A stretch of DNA of 14,608 bases from Desulfovibrio sp. (lineage in GTDB: Bacteria; Desulfobacterota; Desulfovibrionia; Desulfovibrionales; Desulfovibrionaceae), in NCBI GenBank assembly GCA_014804905.1, contig JAAUYX010000008.1, positions 8,255 to 22,862 on the forward strand. Direction: 5' to 3'. The translations under genes and the position numbers were made by a program. Below, piece after piece: positions 1 through 5,625 of the stretch. Below the pieces are notes generated by a model. The model did no database searches, was not told where the DNA came from, and saw only the letters and a program-made list of their open reading frames with translations. Numbering within the stretch: position 1 is the stretch's first letter; every line of letters begins with the position of its first letter.

Positions 1-27
1 GTGCGCGACCTGCGCGAGAAGAAATAG
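1..27 (+). CDS. C-terminal end of an unidentified upstream gene (partial)
   Basis: The first 27 bases read in frame as GTG CGC GAC CTG CGC GAG AAG AAA TAG, giving VRDLREKK and a stop, three bases before the DUF456 start. A charged tail ending in two lysines fits the end of a cytoplasmic protein, but eight residues are too few to identify a family. The close spacing suggests that it is co-transcribed with the DUF456 gene. The stretch could also be chance open sequence; the reading frame and spacing are the only support. Confidence 0.4.
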   Translation: MRDLREKK

Positions 28-30
28 GAC

Positions 31-621
31 ATGGAGGTCTTTCCTTTCGCCTCCCTGCTGGCCGGGGCCTTTCTCACCCTGCTCTGCTTCGTGCTGTTCC
101 TCAATATTTTCGGGCTGCCCGCCAACTGGATCATCCTCGGGCTGGTGGCCCTCTGGAAGCTGGCGCTTCCCGGCCAGGGCCAGCTCGACGCCTGGTTCTG
201 GGCGGGCATGGTCGCCTTCGCGCTGCTCGGCGAGGCGCTGGAACTGGGGGTGCAGGTCATCAAGGCGCGGCACTACGGCTCCAGCTCCTCGGGGACCTTC
301 GCGGGCATGGTGGGGGCCTTTATCGGGGCCATCCTGCTGGCCCCGCTGTTCTGGGGGCTCGGGGCCTTGCTCGGGGCGCTCCTCGGCGCGTGGCTGGGCT
401 GCTATATCATGGAGGTCGCCAAGGGACGGCCCACCGCCGAGGCCATGAACGCGGCCATGGGCGCCATGATGGGCCGCTTTCTCGGCACTGTCTGCAAATG
501 CGGCACGGGTACGGCCATGATTGCCCTCACCGCGCACCACATCTGGCCCGAGGTGGCGGAGCCTGAATCCCCCGCCGAGGTCGTGGGGGTCTTCCTCCAC
601 GCCCTTGCCACCTGTTGCTGA
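31..621 (+). CDS. DUF456 family membrane protein
   Basis: This 196-residue protein is almost entirely hydrophobic and glycine/alanine-rich, with about five or six membrane segments (roughly residues 8-28, 32-47, 53-75, 88-106, 108-128 and 150-170). The pattern matches DUF456: an early GLPANW turn (28-33) corresponding to the family's LPG-type turn, an acidic GEALELG segment (67-73), then a small-residue stretch HYGSSSSGT (81-89) leading into Gly-rich helices. No function is established for the family, and an inner-membrane location is inferred. The start is the ATG at 31; GAGAAG at 16-21 is a usable ribosome site with a 9-base spacer. The protein ends in TCC and also has a CKC pair (155-157), more cysteine than I would expect in a simple membrane protein. 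Its stop overlaps or abuts the trmJ start, so the two are probably translationally coupled. Confidence 0.85.
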   Translation: MEVFPFASLLAGAFLTLLCFVLFLNIFGLPANWIILGLVALWKLALPGQGQLDAWFWAGMVAFALLGEALELGVQVIKARHYGSSSSGTFAGMVGAFIGAILLAPLFWGLGALLGALLGAWLGCYIMEVAKGRPTAEAMNAAMGAMMGRFLGTVCKCGTGTAMIALTAHHIWPEVAEPESPAEVVGVFLHALATCC

Positions 622-623
622 GG
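620..623 (+). promoter_or_regulatory. Ribosome binding site that favours the GTG start of trmJ
   Basis: GAGG at 620-623, formed partly by the stop of the DUF456 gene, lies 6 bases before GTG at 630. The alternative TTG at 615 has no purine-rich site in front of it. This is why 630 is chosen as the trmJ start. Confidence 0.5.
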
Positions 624-629
624 CCGCCC

Positions 630-1412
630 GTGCTGCTGGATGCCCTTGAAGTTGTCCTCGTGCGGACGCGCTTTCCTGAAAATATCGGCATGGCGGCGCG
701 GGCCTGCGCCAACATGGGCTGCGGGCGCCTCTGCCTGGTGGCGCCCGAGCGCTGGGAAAGGGAAAAGGCGCGGCCGCTGGCCACGCCCAAGGGGCTGCCC
801 GTGCTGGAAAGCGTCCGCGTGGCCCCGAGCCTGGCGGAGGCCGTGGCCGGGAGCAGCCTCGTCATGGGAACCACCGCGCGCCTCGGCGGCTGGCGCAGGA
901 GCGTCCTCGCCGCCGATCAGGCGGGGGCCGTCGCGGCCGGGGCCCTGCGCGCCGGGGAGCGCGTCTCGCTGGTATTCGGCTCCGAGGACAGGGGCCTTTC
1001 CAATGAGGAACTGCTCCTGTGCCAGCGGCTTGTCACCATTCCCACGGCCGGGGAGGCAAGCTCGCTCAACCTGGCGCAGGCCGTGCTCATCCTCCTGTAT
1101 GAATGCAGCCGCGCGCTTCGCGGCGCAAGCGCCCGCAACTGTACGGACTGCGCGGAAGCGCCGGAACCCGCGCAAAAAGCCGGAAGCGGCGCCCGCCGTA
1201 TCACCGGCGCCGAGCAGGAGCGCCTGCTCGAAGCCTTCAAGGCCATGCTGCTCACGCTGGACGTGCTGCACGGCGACAACCCGGACTATTTTCTCCTGCC
1301 GTGGCGCAGGCTTTTCGGGCGCGCGGGCCTGCGGCGGCATGAATATGACGCGCTCATGGGCCTTTGCCGCCAGGTGCGCAACAAGCTCGGCCGAAAAGAG
1401 TCGGGCGATTAG
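630..1412 (+). CDS. trmJ: TrmJ-type tRNA (cytidine/uridine-2'-O-)-methyltransferase (SPOUT family)
   Basis: This is a predicted SAM-dependent 2'-O-ribose methyltransferase of the TrmH/TrmJ SPOUT group; TrmJ modifies position 32 of tRNAs. From the GTG start it has 260 residues. The N-terminal VVLVRTRFPENIGMAARA block (about residues 8-25) is the typical first strand and Asn-Ile-Gly-Ala-Arg region. FGSEDRGLSN (about 116-125) is SPOUT motif 2, and IPT followed by SSLNLAQAV (about 137-152) is motif 3; together they form the knotted cofactor site. The C-terminal part (about 190-250), with LLPWRRLFGRAGL and a following Glu, resembles the small C-terminal domain of TrmJ rather than TrmH or TrmL, which is the basis for the symbol. 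TTG at 615 is an alternative start adding five residues. The gene follows DUF456 directly and converges on ychF 46 bases downstream. The exact target nucleotide is inferred from the family. Confidence 0.86.
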   Translation: MLLDALEVVLVRTRFPENIGMAARACANMGCGRLCLVAPERWEREKARPLATPKGLPVLESVRVAPSLAEAVAGSSLVMGTTARLGGWRRSVLAADQAGAVAAGALRAGERVSLVFGSEDRGLSNEELLLCQRLVTIPTAGEASSLNLAQAVLILLYECSRALRGASARNCTDCAEAPEPAQKAGSGARRITGAEQERLLEAFKAMLLTLDVLHGDNPDYFLLPWRRLFGRAGLRRHEYDALMGLCRQVRNKLGRKESGD

Positions 1413-1458
1413 CGCGGGGCGCCGCCTTCCCTACGCGCCACCCCCCCCGGACATTGGC

Positions 1459-2562
1459 TCAGACATTGAACAGGAAGTGCATGACGTCGCCGTCCTGCAC
1501 CACATAGTCCTTCCCCTCCACGCGCAGGACGCCGTCCGCGCGGCAGGCGGCCTCGCTCGCGTGGCTCATGTAGTCGTCGTAGGAAATGACCTCGGCGCGG
1601 ATGAAGCCCCGCTCGAAGTCCGTATGGATGACGCCCGCGGCCTGCGGGGCCTTCCAGCCCTTGTGGATGGTCCAGGCGCGCACCTCGTCGGGCCCGGCGG
1701 TGAAGTAGCTCGAGAGGCCGAGCGTGGCATAGCCCGTGCGGATGATGCGGCCGAGGCCGTTCTCCGGGACGCCATAGGAGGCCAGAAGTTCCGCCTGCTC
1801 CTCCTCGGGGAGGCCCTGCAGTTCCTCCTCAAGGCGCGCGCAGATGCGGGCAAAGCCCGCGCCCCGGGCCTCGGCGAGCTCGCGCAGCTTTTCGGAGTGC
1901 TCGTTGCCCTCGGCCATGCTCTCCTCATCTACATTGGCGCAGTAGATGACGGGCTTGGCCGTGAGCAGGCCGAGCTCGCGCCAGGTGCCGAGGAAGGGGT
2001 CGCCCGCTTCAGGCAGGGGAAAGGTGGAGGCAGGTTTTCCGGCATTGAGGTGCGCGAGCAAGGCTTCCAGCATCTCCACCTGCGCCTTGGCCTCCTTGCT
2101 GCCCTTGGCGGCCTTGCGCTGGCGCTCGAGGCGCTTTTCCACGGTTTCGAGGTCCGCCAGGAGAAGTTCGGTCTCGATGGTCTCCACGTCGCGCAGCGGG
2201 TCCACGCTGCCGTCCACATGGACGATGTTCTCGTCCTCGAAGCAGCGCGCCACCTGCACGATGGCCGCGCACTCGCGGATATTGCCGAGGAACTGGTTGC
2301 CCAGGCCCTCGCCCTTGCTGGCCCCGCGCACGAGGCCCGCAATGTCGATGAAGTCCACCTGCGCGTGAATGGTGCGCTCGGGCGTGACCTTGCGCGAAAG
2401 CGCGTCCACCCGCGCGTCCGGCACGGCCACGGTCGCCTTGTTGGGCTCGATGGTGCAGAAGGGATAGTTGGCCGCCTGCGCGTTCTGGGCCCGCGTCAGC
2501 GCGTTGAAAAGCGTGGATTTGCCCACATTGGGCAGGCCGACGATACCGATGCTCAGTGCCAT
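1459..2562 (-). CDS. ychF: Redox-regulated ATPase/GTPase YchF (OLA1 family)
   Basis: This Obg-related translation-factor-class P-loop NTPase prefers ATP in characterised members and associates with ribosomes; its loss affects oxidative-stress responses in E. coli. The 367 residues match the family's usual length of about 363. Visible motifs are GLPNVGKST (9-17, Walker A), DIAGLV (73-78, switch II) and ANVDE (209-213) in place of the GTPase NKxD. Missing NKxD is the family hallmark that relaxes guanine specificity. A charged helical segment (about 128-175) is the coiled-coil insertion. The C-terminal TGS domain (about 282-366) ends in the characteristic DGDVMHF...FNV. The ATG start at 2562 has AGGAG five bases upstream. 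It is a single-gene unit, divergent from sirC and convergent with trmJ. Nothing is missing or unusual in the protein. Confidence 0.97.
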   Translation of the reverse strand: MALSIGIVGLPNVGKSTLFNALTRAQNAQAANYPFCTIEPNKATVAVPDARVDALSRKVTPERTIHAQVDFIDIAGLVRGASKGEGLGNQFLGNIRECAAIVQVARCFEDENIVHVDGSVDPLRDVETIETELLLADLETVEKRLERQRKAAKGSKEAKAQVEMLEALLAHLNAGKPASTFPLPEAGDPFLGTWRELGLLTAKPVIYCANVDEESMAEGNEHSEKLRELAEARGAGFARICARLEEELQGLPEEEQAELLASYGVPENGLGRIIRTGYATLGLSSYFTAGPDEVRAWTIHKGWKAPQAAGVIHTDFERGFIRAEVISYDDYMSHASEAACRADGVLRVEGKDYVVQDGDVMHFLFNV

Positions 2563-2567
2563 GACGA

Positions 2568-2572
2568 CTCCT
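2568..2572 (-). promoter_or_regulatory. Ribosome binding site of ychF
   Basis: On the minus strand AGGAG lies five bases before the ATG of ychF, a near-consensus Shine-Dalgarno sequence that fixes the start at 2562. Confidence 0.75.
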
Positions 2573-2597
2573 GTGGCTGCTTGCGTTTCCGGCCCCT

Positions 2598-2626
2598 TGG
2601 TTAGGGAAAGAATCCCCCCCTGTCAA
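2598..2626 (-). promoter_or_regulatory. Candidate ychF promoter (perfect -35, weak -10)
   Basis: On the minus strand a perfect TTGACA (2621-2626) is followed by a 17-base spacer and then TAACCA (2598-2603). The -35 element is ideal and the spacing right, but the -10 matches TATAAT only at the first two bases. The spacer begins with seven consecutive G. The position, about 35 bases ahead of the ychF ATG, is sensible for a leader of normal length. The call rests mainly on the -35 hexamer and its placement. Confidence 0.38.
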
Positions 2627-2678
2627 TGTCGGGGACGCGCGGAAGGAGCGCCGGCCCGTAGCCGCGGCAGCAGCGCGC

Positions 2679-2706
2679 TTGCAATCGGCGCGGCCTCGGG
2701 TATGCT
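2679..2706 (+). promoter_or_regulatory. Candidate sigma-70-type promoter of the sirC-ccsA-hemA-tilS operon
   Basis: TTGCAA at 2679-2684 and TATGCT at 2701-2706 are separated by 16 bases; each matches the consensus at four of six positions. Transcription would begin near 2712, giving a leader of about 36 bases before the sirC ATG. This is the only good hexamer pair seen in the 185-base gap on this strand, in otherwise very GC-rich sequence. Confidence 0.45.
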
Positions 2707-2712
2707 GGGGAC

Positions 2713-2732
2713 GCTCCGGGAAAGCCCGGCGC
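2713..2732 (+). promoter_or_regulatory. Short stem-loop in the sirC leader
   Basis: CCGGG (2716-2720), loop AAAG and CCCGG (2725-2729) form a perfect 5-bp GC stem. Two more pairs (2713-2714 with 2731-2732) follow across one mismatch. It would sit at the very 5' end of the predicted transcript, directly before the ribosome site at 2734-2740. It could stabilise the mRNA or affect ribosome access; in sequence this GC-rich it may also be chance. Confidence 0.3.
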
Positions 2733-2733
2733 T

Positions 2734-2740
2734 GGAAGGA
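2734..2740 (+). promoter_or_regulatory. Ribosome binding site that decides the sirC start
   Basis: GGAAGGA lies seven bases before ATG at 2748. The open frame extends upstream to a TTG at 2679, but that codon lies inside the candidate -35 element, so the ATG at 2748 is taken as the true start. Confidence 0.7.
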
Positions 2741-2747
2741 TGTGTCC

Positions 2748-3485
2748 ATGCCTTTTGCCTATCCGCTCTTTCTTTCCCTTGAGGGGGAACATTGCCTGGT
2801 GGTGGGCCTTGGCGAGGTGGGCCTGCGCAAGCTCGCCGGGCTGCTCGCCGCAGGCGTGGGCTCGGTGCTCTCGCTGGACGCGGGACAGGCGGAAGCAGCG
2901 CCCGAAAGCGCGCCGGACCCCGAAGCCGCGCGCCTGCTGGCGGACCCGCGCGTGCGCGTAGAGCGCAGACCCTGCACGGAGGCGGACATTGCACCCTGCC
3001 GCCTGGTTTTTGCCGCCACCAGTGATGCCTGCGAAAATGCGCGCATTGCCGCCCTGTGCCGCGAGGCGCGGGTGCTCTGCAACTGCGCGAGCGACCCGGC
3101 ACTGGGCCAGTTTGCCGTGCCCGCCGTGGCGCGCTCAGGGGAGCTTTGCGCCGCGCTTTCCACGGGCGGGGCGAGCCCGGCGCTCGCGCGCAACCTGCGC
3201 CGGGAACTGGAAGGCTGGCTTGAGCCCAGGGCGGCGCTGGCGCACTTTCTCGGTCGGCTGCGGCCCCTTGTCCTTGCCATGAAACTGGATACGCGGCACA
3301 ATACTCAACTGTTCCGCAAGGTGGCGACCTCGCCTTTGGGAGACTGGCTCGCCGCGGGCGAGCTTGACCGCTGCCGCCGCTGGCTTGAGCGGGAGCTTGC
3401 GCCCGCGTTGGCGGCCCGCGCCATCCCCCTGCTGGAGAGCCGCCTCCGCACCGTCCCCGACGGAGAAACACATGAGTCTTGCTGA
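2748..3485 (+). CDS. sirC: Precorrin-2 dehydrogenase (SirC/Met8 N-terminal type)
   Basis: The enzyme oxidises precorrin-2 to sirohydrochlorin with NAD+, the branch leading to sirohaem and, in Desulfovibrio-type organisms, also toward haem through the sirohaem-dependent route. The 245-residue protein corresponds to the N-terminal half of CysG without the methyltransferase domain. A Rossmann nucleotide site, VVGLGEVGLRK (about 18-28), is followed by the family block CNCASDPALGQF (111-122, containing the conserved Asp116) and STGGASPALAR (138-148). The C-terminal half is the helical dimerisation part. About ten cysteines are scattered through the chain, rather many for its size. The start is ATG 2748, supported by GGAAGGA upstream. 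Its end overlaps the next gene by 14 bases. The methylating partner that makes precorrin-2 is not in this window. A ferrochelatase role, as in yeast Met8, is possible but not shown. Confidence 0.9.
   Translation: MPFAYPLFLSLEGEHCLVVGLGEVGLRKLAGLLAAGVGSVLSLDAGQAEAAPESAPDPEAARLLADPRVRVERRPCTEADIAPCRLVFAATSDACENARIAALCREARVLCNCASDPALGQFAVPAVARSGELCAALSTGGASPALARNLRRELEGWLEPRAALAHFLGRLRPLVLAMKLDTRHNTQLFRKVATSPLGDWLAAGELDRCRRWLERELAPALAARAIPLLESRLRTVPDGETHESC
3462..3465 (+). promoter_or_regulatory. Ribosome binding site of ccsA inside the end of sirC
   Basis: GGAG lies six bases before ATG 3472. The frame is open further upstream to TTG 3364, but that extension is Arg/Pro/Ser-rich shadow sequence of sirC, so ATG 3472 is chosen. 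Confidence 0.65.
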
Positions 3486-4314
3486 CCTTCTCGCGCCCCA
3501 AGCCTCCACGGCCCTCACCCTGGCGGCCTATGCGCTCGCGGGCGCGGTGGGCCTTGGGGGGATGCTCAGCCGCCGCGCGAGCCTTCGCCGCGCCGCCTGC
3601 TGGCTCGACGTGGCGGCCTTCGCCTGCCAGACCCTGCTGCTCGCGCTGGGCGCGCACGCCGGCCATCCCGAGGGCCTGACGCTGGGCGCGTATCTCCAGA
3701 TGCTCGCCTGGTTCGTGCTCCTCTGCGGTATCGGGCTCTGGGCGCGCTTCCGGCAGGAGGCGCCGCTCATTTTCGCCGCGCTTTTGGGGCTCATCCTCTT
3801 TCTCATGTCAACGCCGTGGCTGGAGGATGCGGTGCCCCTGCCGCCATCGCTGCGCGGGCCCTTTTTCGCCCTGCATATCGGCGCGCTCTTCCTGAGCCTC
3901 GGGCTGCTCGCGCTGGCTTTCGCCGCGGGCGCGCTCTTCCTGTTCCTTGAGCGGCGCATCAAGAGCAAGCAGCGCATGGGCGGCATCTGGCAGGATATGC
4001 CCGCGCTCGCCATTCTCGACAAAATCAACGCCATCTGCGCGCTCACGGCCTTTCCGCTCTATACCCTCGGCATCGTGGCCGGGCTGTTCTGGGCGCGCCC
4101 GGTCTTCGGGGGCACGCTCACGGGCGACCCCAAGGAAGTGGTGAGCCTCCTCGTATGGCTGCTTCTGGCCGTGCTCTTCCACAACCGCCTCGCCAGCGGC
4201 TGGAAGGGCCGCAAGCCCGCGCGCCTCGCCGTATTCATCTTTCTGCTCTCGGTCTTTTCGCTCGTGGTGGTCAATGTGTTCATGGAAACGCAGCACGCCT
4301 TTTTGCGCGGATAG
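3472..4314 (+). CDS. ccsA: CcsA/HemX-family integral membrane protein (cytochrome c assembly type)
   Basis: This 280-residue polytopic inner-membrane protein has about eight hydrophobic segments (near residues 10-30, 45-62, 72-90, 98-115, 132-158, 188-206, 223-238 and 250-270). It matches the Cytochrom_C_asm fold: a helix starting FFALHIG with His135, a GDPKE segment (218-222), a helix ending in His237, then GW (243-244) and an Asn in the last helix. In true CcsA/CcmF proteins the two histidines help hold haem, and the loop before DPKE is the tryptophan-rich WWD motif. Here that loop has lost most tryptophans. Placement between sirC and hemA matches hemX of the B. subtilis hem operon, a membrane protein that influences HemA levels. 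It may therefore act in haem-synthesis control or haem handling rather than cytochrome c ligation. Family membership is firm; the precise role is inferred. Confidence 0.8.
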   Translation: MSLADLLAPQASTALTLAAYALAGAVGLGGMLSRRASLRRAACWLDVAAFACQTLLLALGAHAGHPEGLTLGAYLQMLAWFVLLCGIGLWARFRQEAPLIFAALLGLILFLMSTPWLEDAVPLPPSLRGPFFALHIGALFLSLGLLALAFAAGALFLFLERRIKSKQRMGGIWQDMPALAILDKINAICALTAFPLYTLGIVAGLFWARPVFGGTLTGDPKEVVSLLVWLLLAVLFHNRLASGWKGRKPARLAVFIFLLSVFSLVVVNVFMETQHAFLRG

Positions 4315-4323
4315 GCAGGGCGT

Positions 4324-5622
4324 ATGCGGCACGATATCGTTCTTGTGGGCCTGAACCACCGCACAGCCGGCGTGGACGTGCGCGAGCGCTTCGCGCTGGC
4401 CGAGCACTGCGCGCCCGACACCTGGGCCGTGCCCACGGCCGACGCACTCAGCGAGGCGCTTATCCTCTCCACCTGTAACCGCGTGGAGCTTGTGGGCGTG
4501 GGCGCGGACAGCGCCACCGTGCGCGACCACCTCTTGCGCTCCTGGGCGGGGGCGCGCGATGCCGAGCCCGAGGACCTCGCGCCCTACCTCTATGAATACA
4601 CGGGCAACGAGGCCGTGCGGCACCTCTTTGCCGTGGCCTCCAGCCTCGATTCCATGGTGCTCGGCGAGCCGCAGATACTGGGGCAGCTCAAGCAGGCCTA
4701 CCGCCGCTCCGTGGAGAGCCGCGCCACGGGCGTCATCCTCAACCGCCTGCTGCACAAGGCCTTTTCCGTGGCCAAGCGCGTCCGCACCGAGACCGCGGTG
4801 GCCGCCAACGCCGTTTCCATCAGCTATGCCGCCGTGGAGCTCGCGCGGCGCATTTTCGGCGACATGCCGAGCCACCGGGCGCTCCTCGTGGGCGCGGGCG
4901 AAATGGCGGAACTGGCGGCCATGCACCTGCTCCAGGCAGGCATCGACGAAATCGTCGTCGTCAACCGCACCCGCGAGCGCGCCGTGGAGCTTGCCGGCCG
5001 CTTCCACGGACGGGCCGCGGGCTTTGAGGAGCTTCCCGCGCGCATTGCCGAGGCCGACATCGTCATCACCTCCACGGGCTCGCCGGAACCCATCCTTCGC
5101 GCGCGCGACCTGCGCGCCGTGCTCAAGTCACGCAAGAACCGGCCCATGTTCTTCATCGACATCGCCGTGCCGCGCGACATTGACCCGGACGTCAACGGCC
5201 TTGATAACGTGTATCTCTACGACATCGACGATTTACGCGAAGTGGTGGAGGAAAACCTCGCCGGCCGCCGCGAGGAGGCCGCCAAGGCCGGCGCCATCCT
5301 CGACGAGGAAGTGACGCTCTTTTCCCGCTGGCTGGAAAGCCTCGAGAGCCAGCCCACCATCGTGGAGCTCGTGCGCCGCGGCGAGCGCGTGGCCGAGGAG
5401 GAACTGGCGCGGACCCTCAAGCGCCTGGGGCCGCTGGACGAGAACCAGCGCGCCGCCCTCACGGCCATGGCCCACGCCATCGCGCACAAGCTCAACCACG
5501 CGCCCATCATGTTCCTCAAGGAGGACGGCATGGCCCGCGAGGGCGCGCCCGCCCGCGTCAATCTGGTGCGCCGTGTCTTTGCCCTCGACGCCCCTCCGGG
5601 ACGCCACGGCCGCGGAGCCTGA
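4324..5622 (+). CDS. hemA: Glutamyl-tRNA reductase
   Basis: The enzyme reduces glutamyl-tRNA(Glu) with NADPH to glutamate-1-semialdehyde, the first committed step of C5-pathway tetrapyrrole synthesis. It is full length at 432 residues. The catalytic N-terminal domain carries GLNHRTAGVDVRE (9-21) and STCNR (49-53) with the nucleophile Cys51. GEPQILGQLKQAY (114-126) is the signature active-site helix. The NADPH domain shows LLVGAGEMAELA (187-198) and VVNRTRERA (212-220). The C-terminal helical dimerisation region (about 325-420) includes the ERV...R and HKLNHAP segments. The ATG at 4324 comes nine bases after the ccsA stop, with AGG-rich sequence (4313-4320) upstream. Being in one operon with sirC links entry of glutamate into tetrapyrroles with the sirohaem branch. 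All key residues are present. Confidence 0.98.
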   Translation: MRHDIVLVGLNHRTAGVDVRERFALAEHCAPDTWAVPTADALSEALILSTCNRVELVGVGADSATVRDHLLRSWAGARDAEPEDLAPYLYEYTGNEAVRHLFAVASSLDSMVLGEPQILGQLKQAYRRSVESRATGVILNRLLHKAFSVAKRVRTETAVAANAVSISYAAVELARRIFGDMPSHRALLVGAGEMAELAAMHLLQAGIDEIVVVNRTRERAVELAGRFHGRAAGFEELPARIAEADIVITSTGSPEPILRARDLRAVLKSRKNRPMFFIDIAVPRDIDPDVNGLDNVYLYDIDDLREVVEENLAGRREEAAKAGAILDEEVTLFSRWLESLESQPTIVELVRRGERVAEEELARTLKRLGPLDENQRAALTAMAHAIAHKLNHAPIMFLKEDGMAREGAPARVNLVRRVFALDAPPGRHGRGA

Positions 5623-5625
5623 GAC

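Larger units (their letters stand above)
2563..2747. other. Divergent intergenic region between ychF and sirC
   Basis: This 185-base stretch is the longest non-coding part of the window. It holds the candidate ychF promoter on the minus strand (2598-2626), the candidate sirC operon promoter on the plus strand (2679-2706), a short leader stem-loop (2713-2732) and the ribosome sites of both genes. The part between about 2627 and 2678 shows nothing I can name; no clear palindromic operator was found. Confidence 0.7.

Noticed and set aside
1441..1448. Run of eight C as a phase-variation tract
   Set aside because: It lies between two gene ends, downstream of both stops, where length changes would alter neither a reading frame nor a promoter.
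1403..1458. Possible terminator between the convergent trmJ and ychF genes
   Set aside because: A weak GGCG/CGCC pairing and a run of eight C exist, but there is no stable stem followed by T-residues on either strand.
640..2604. Plus-strand open frame of about 650 codons through trmJ and antisense to ychF
   Set aside because: It is out of frame with clear trmJ motifs and antisense to a perfect YchF; no ribosome site or recognisable domain. Shadow of GC-rich codon use.
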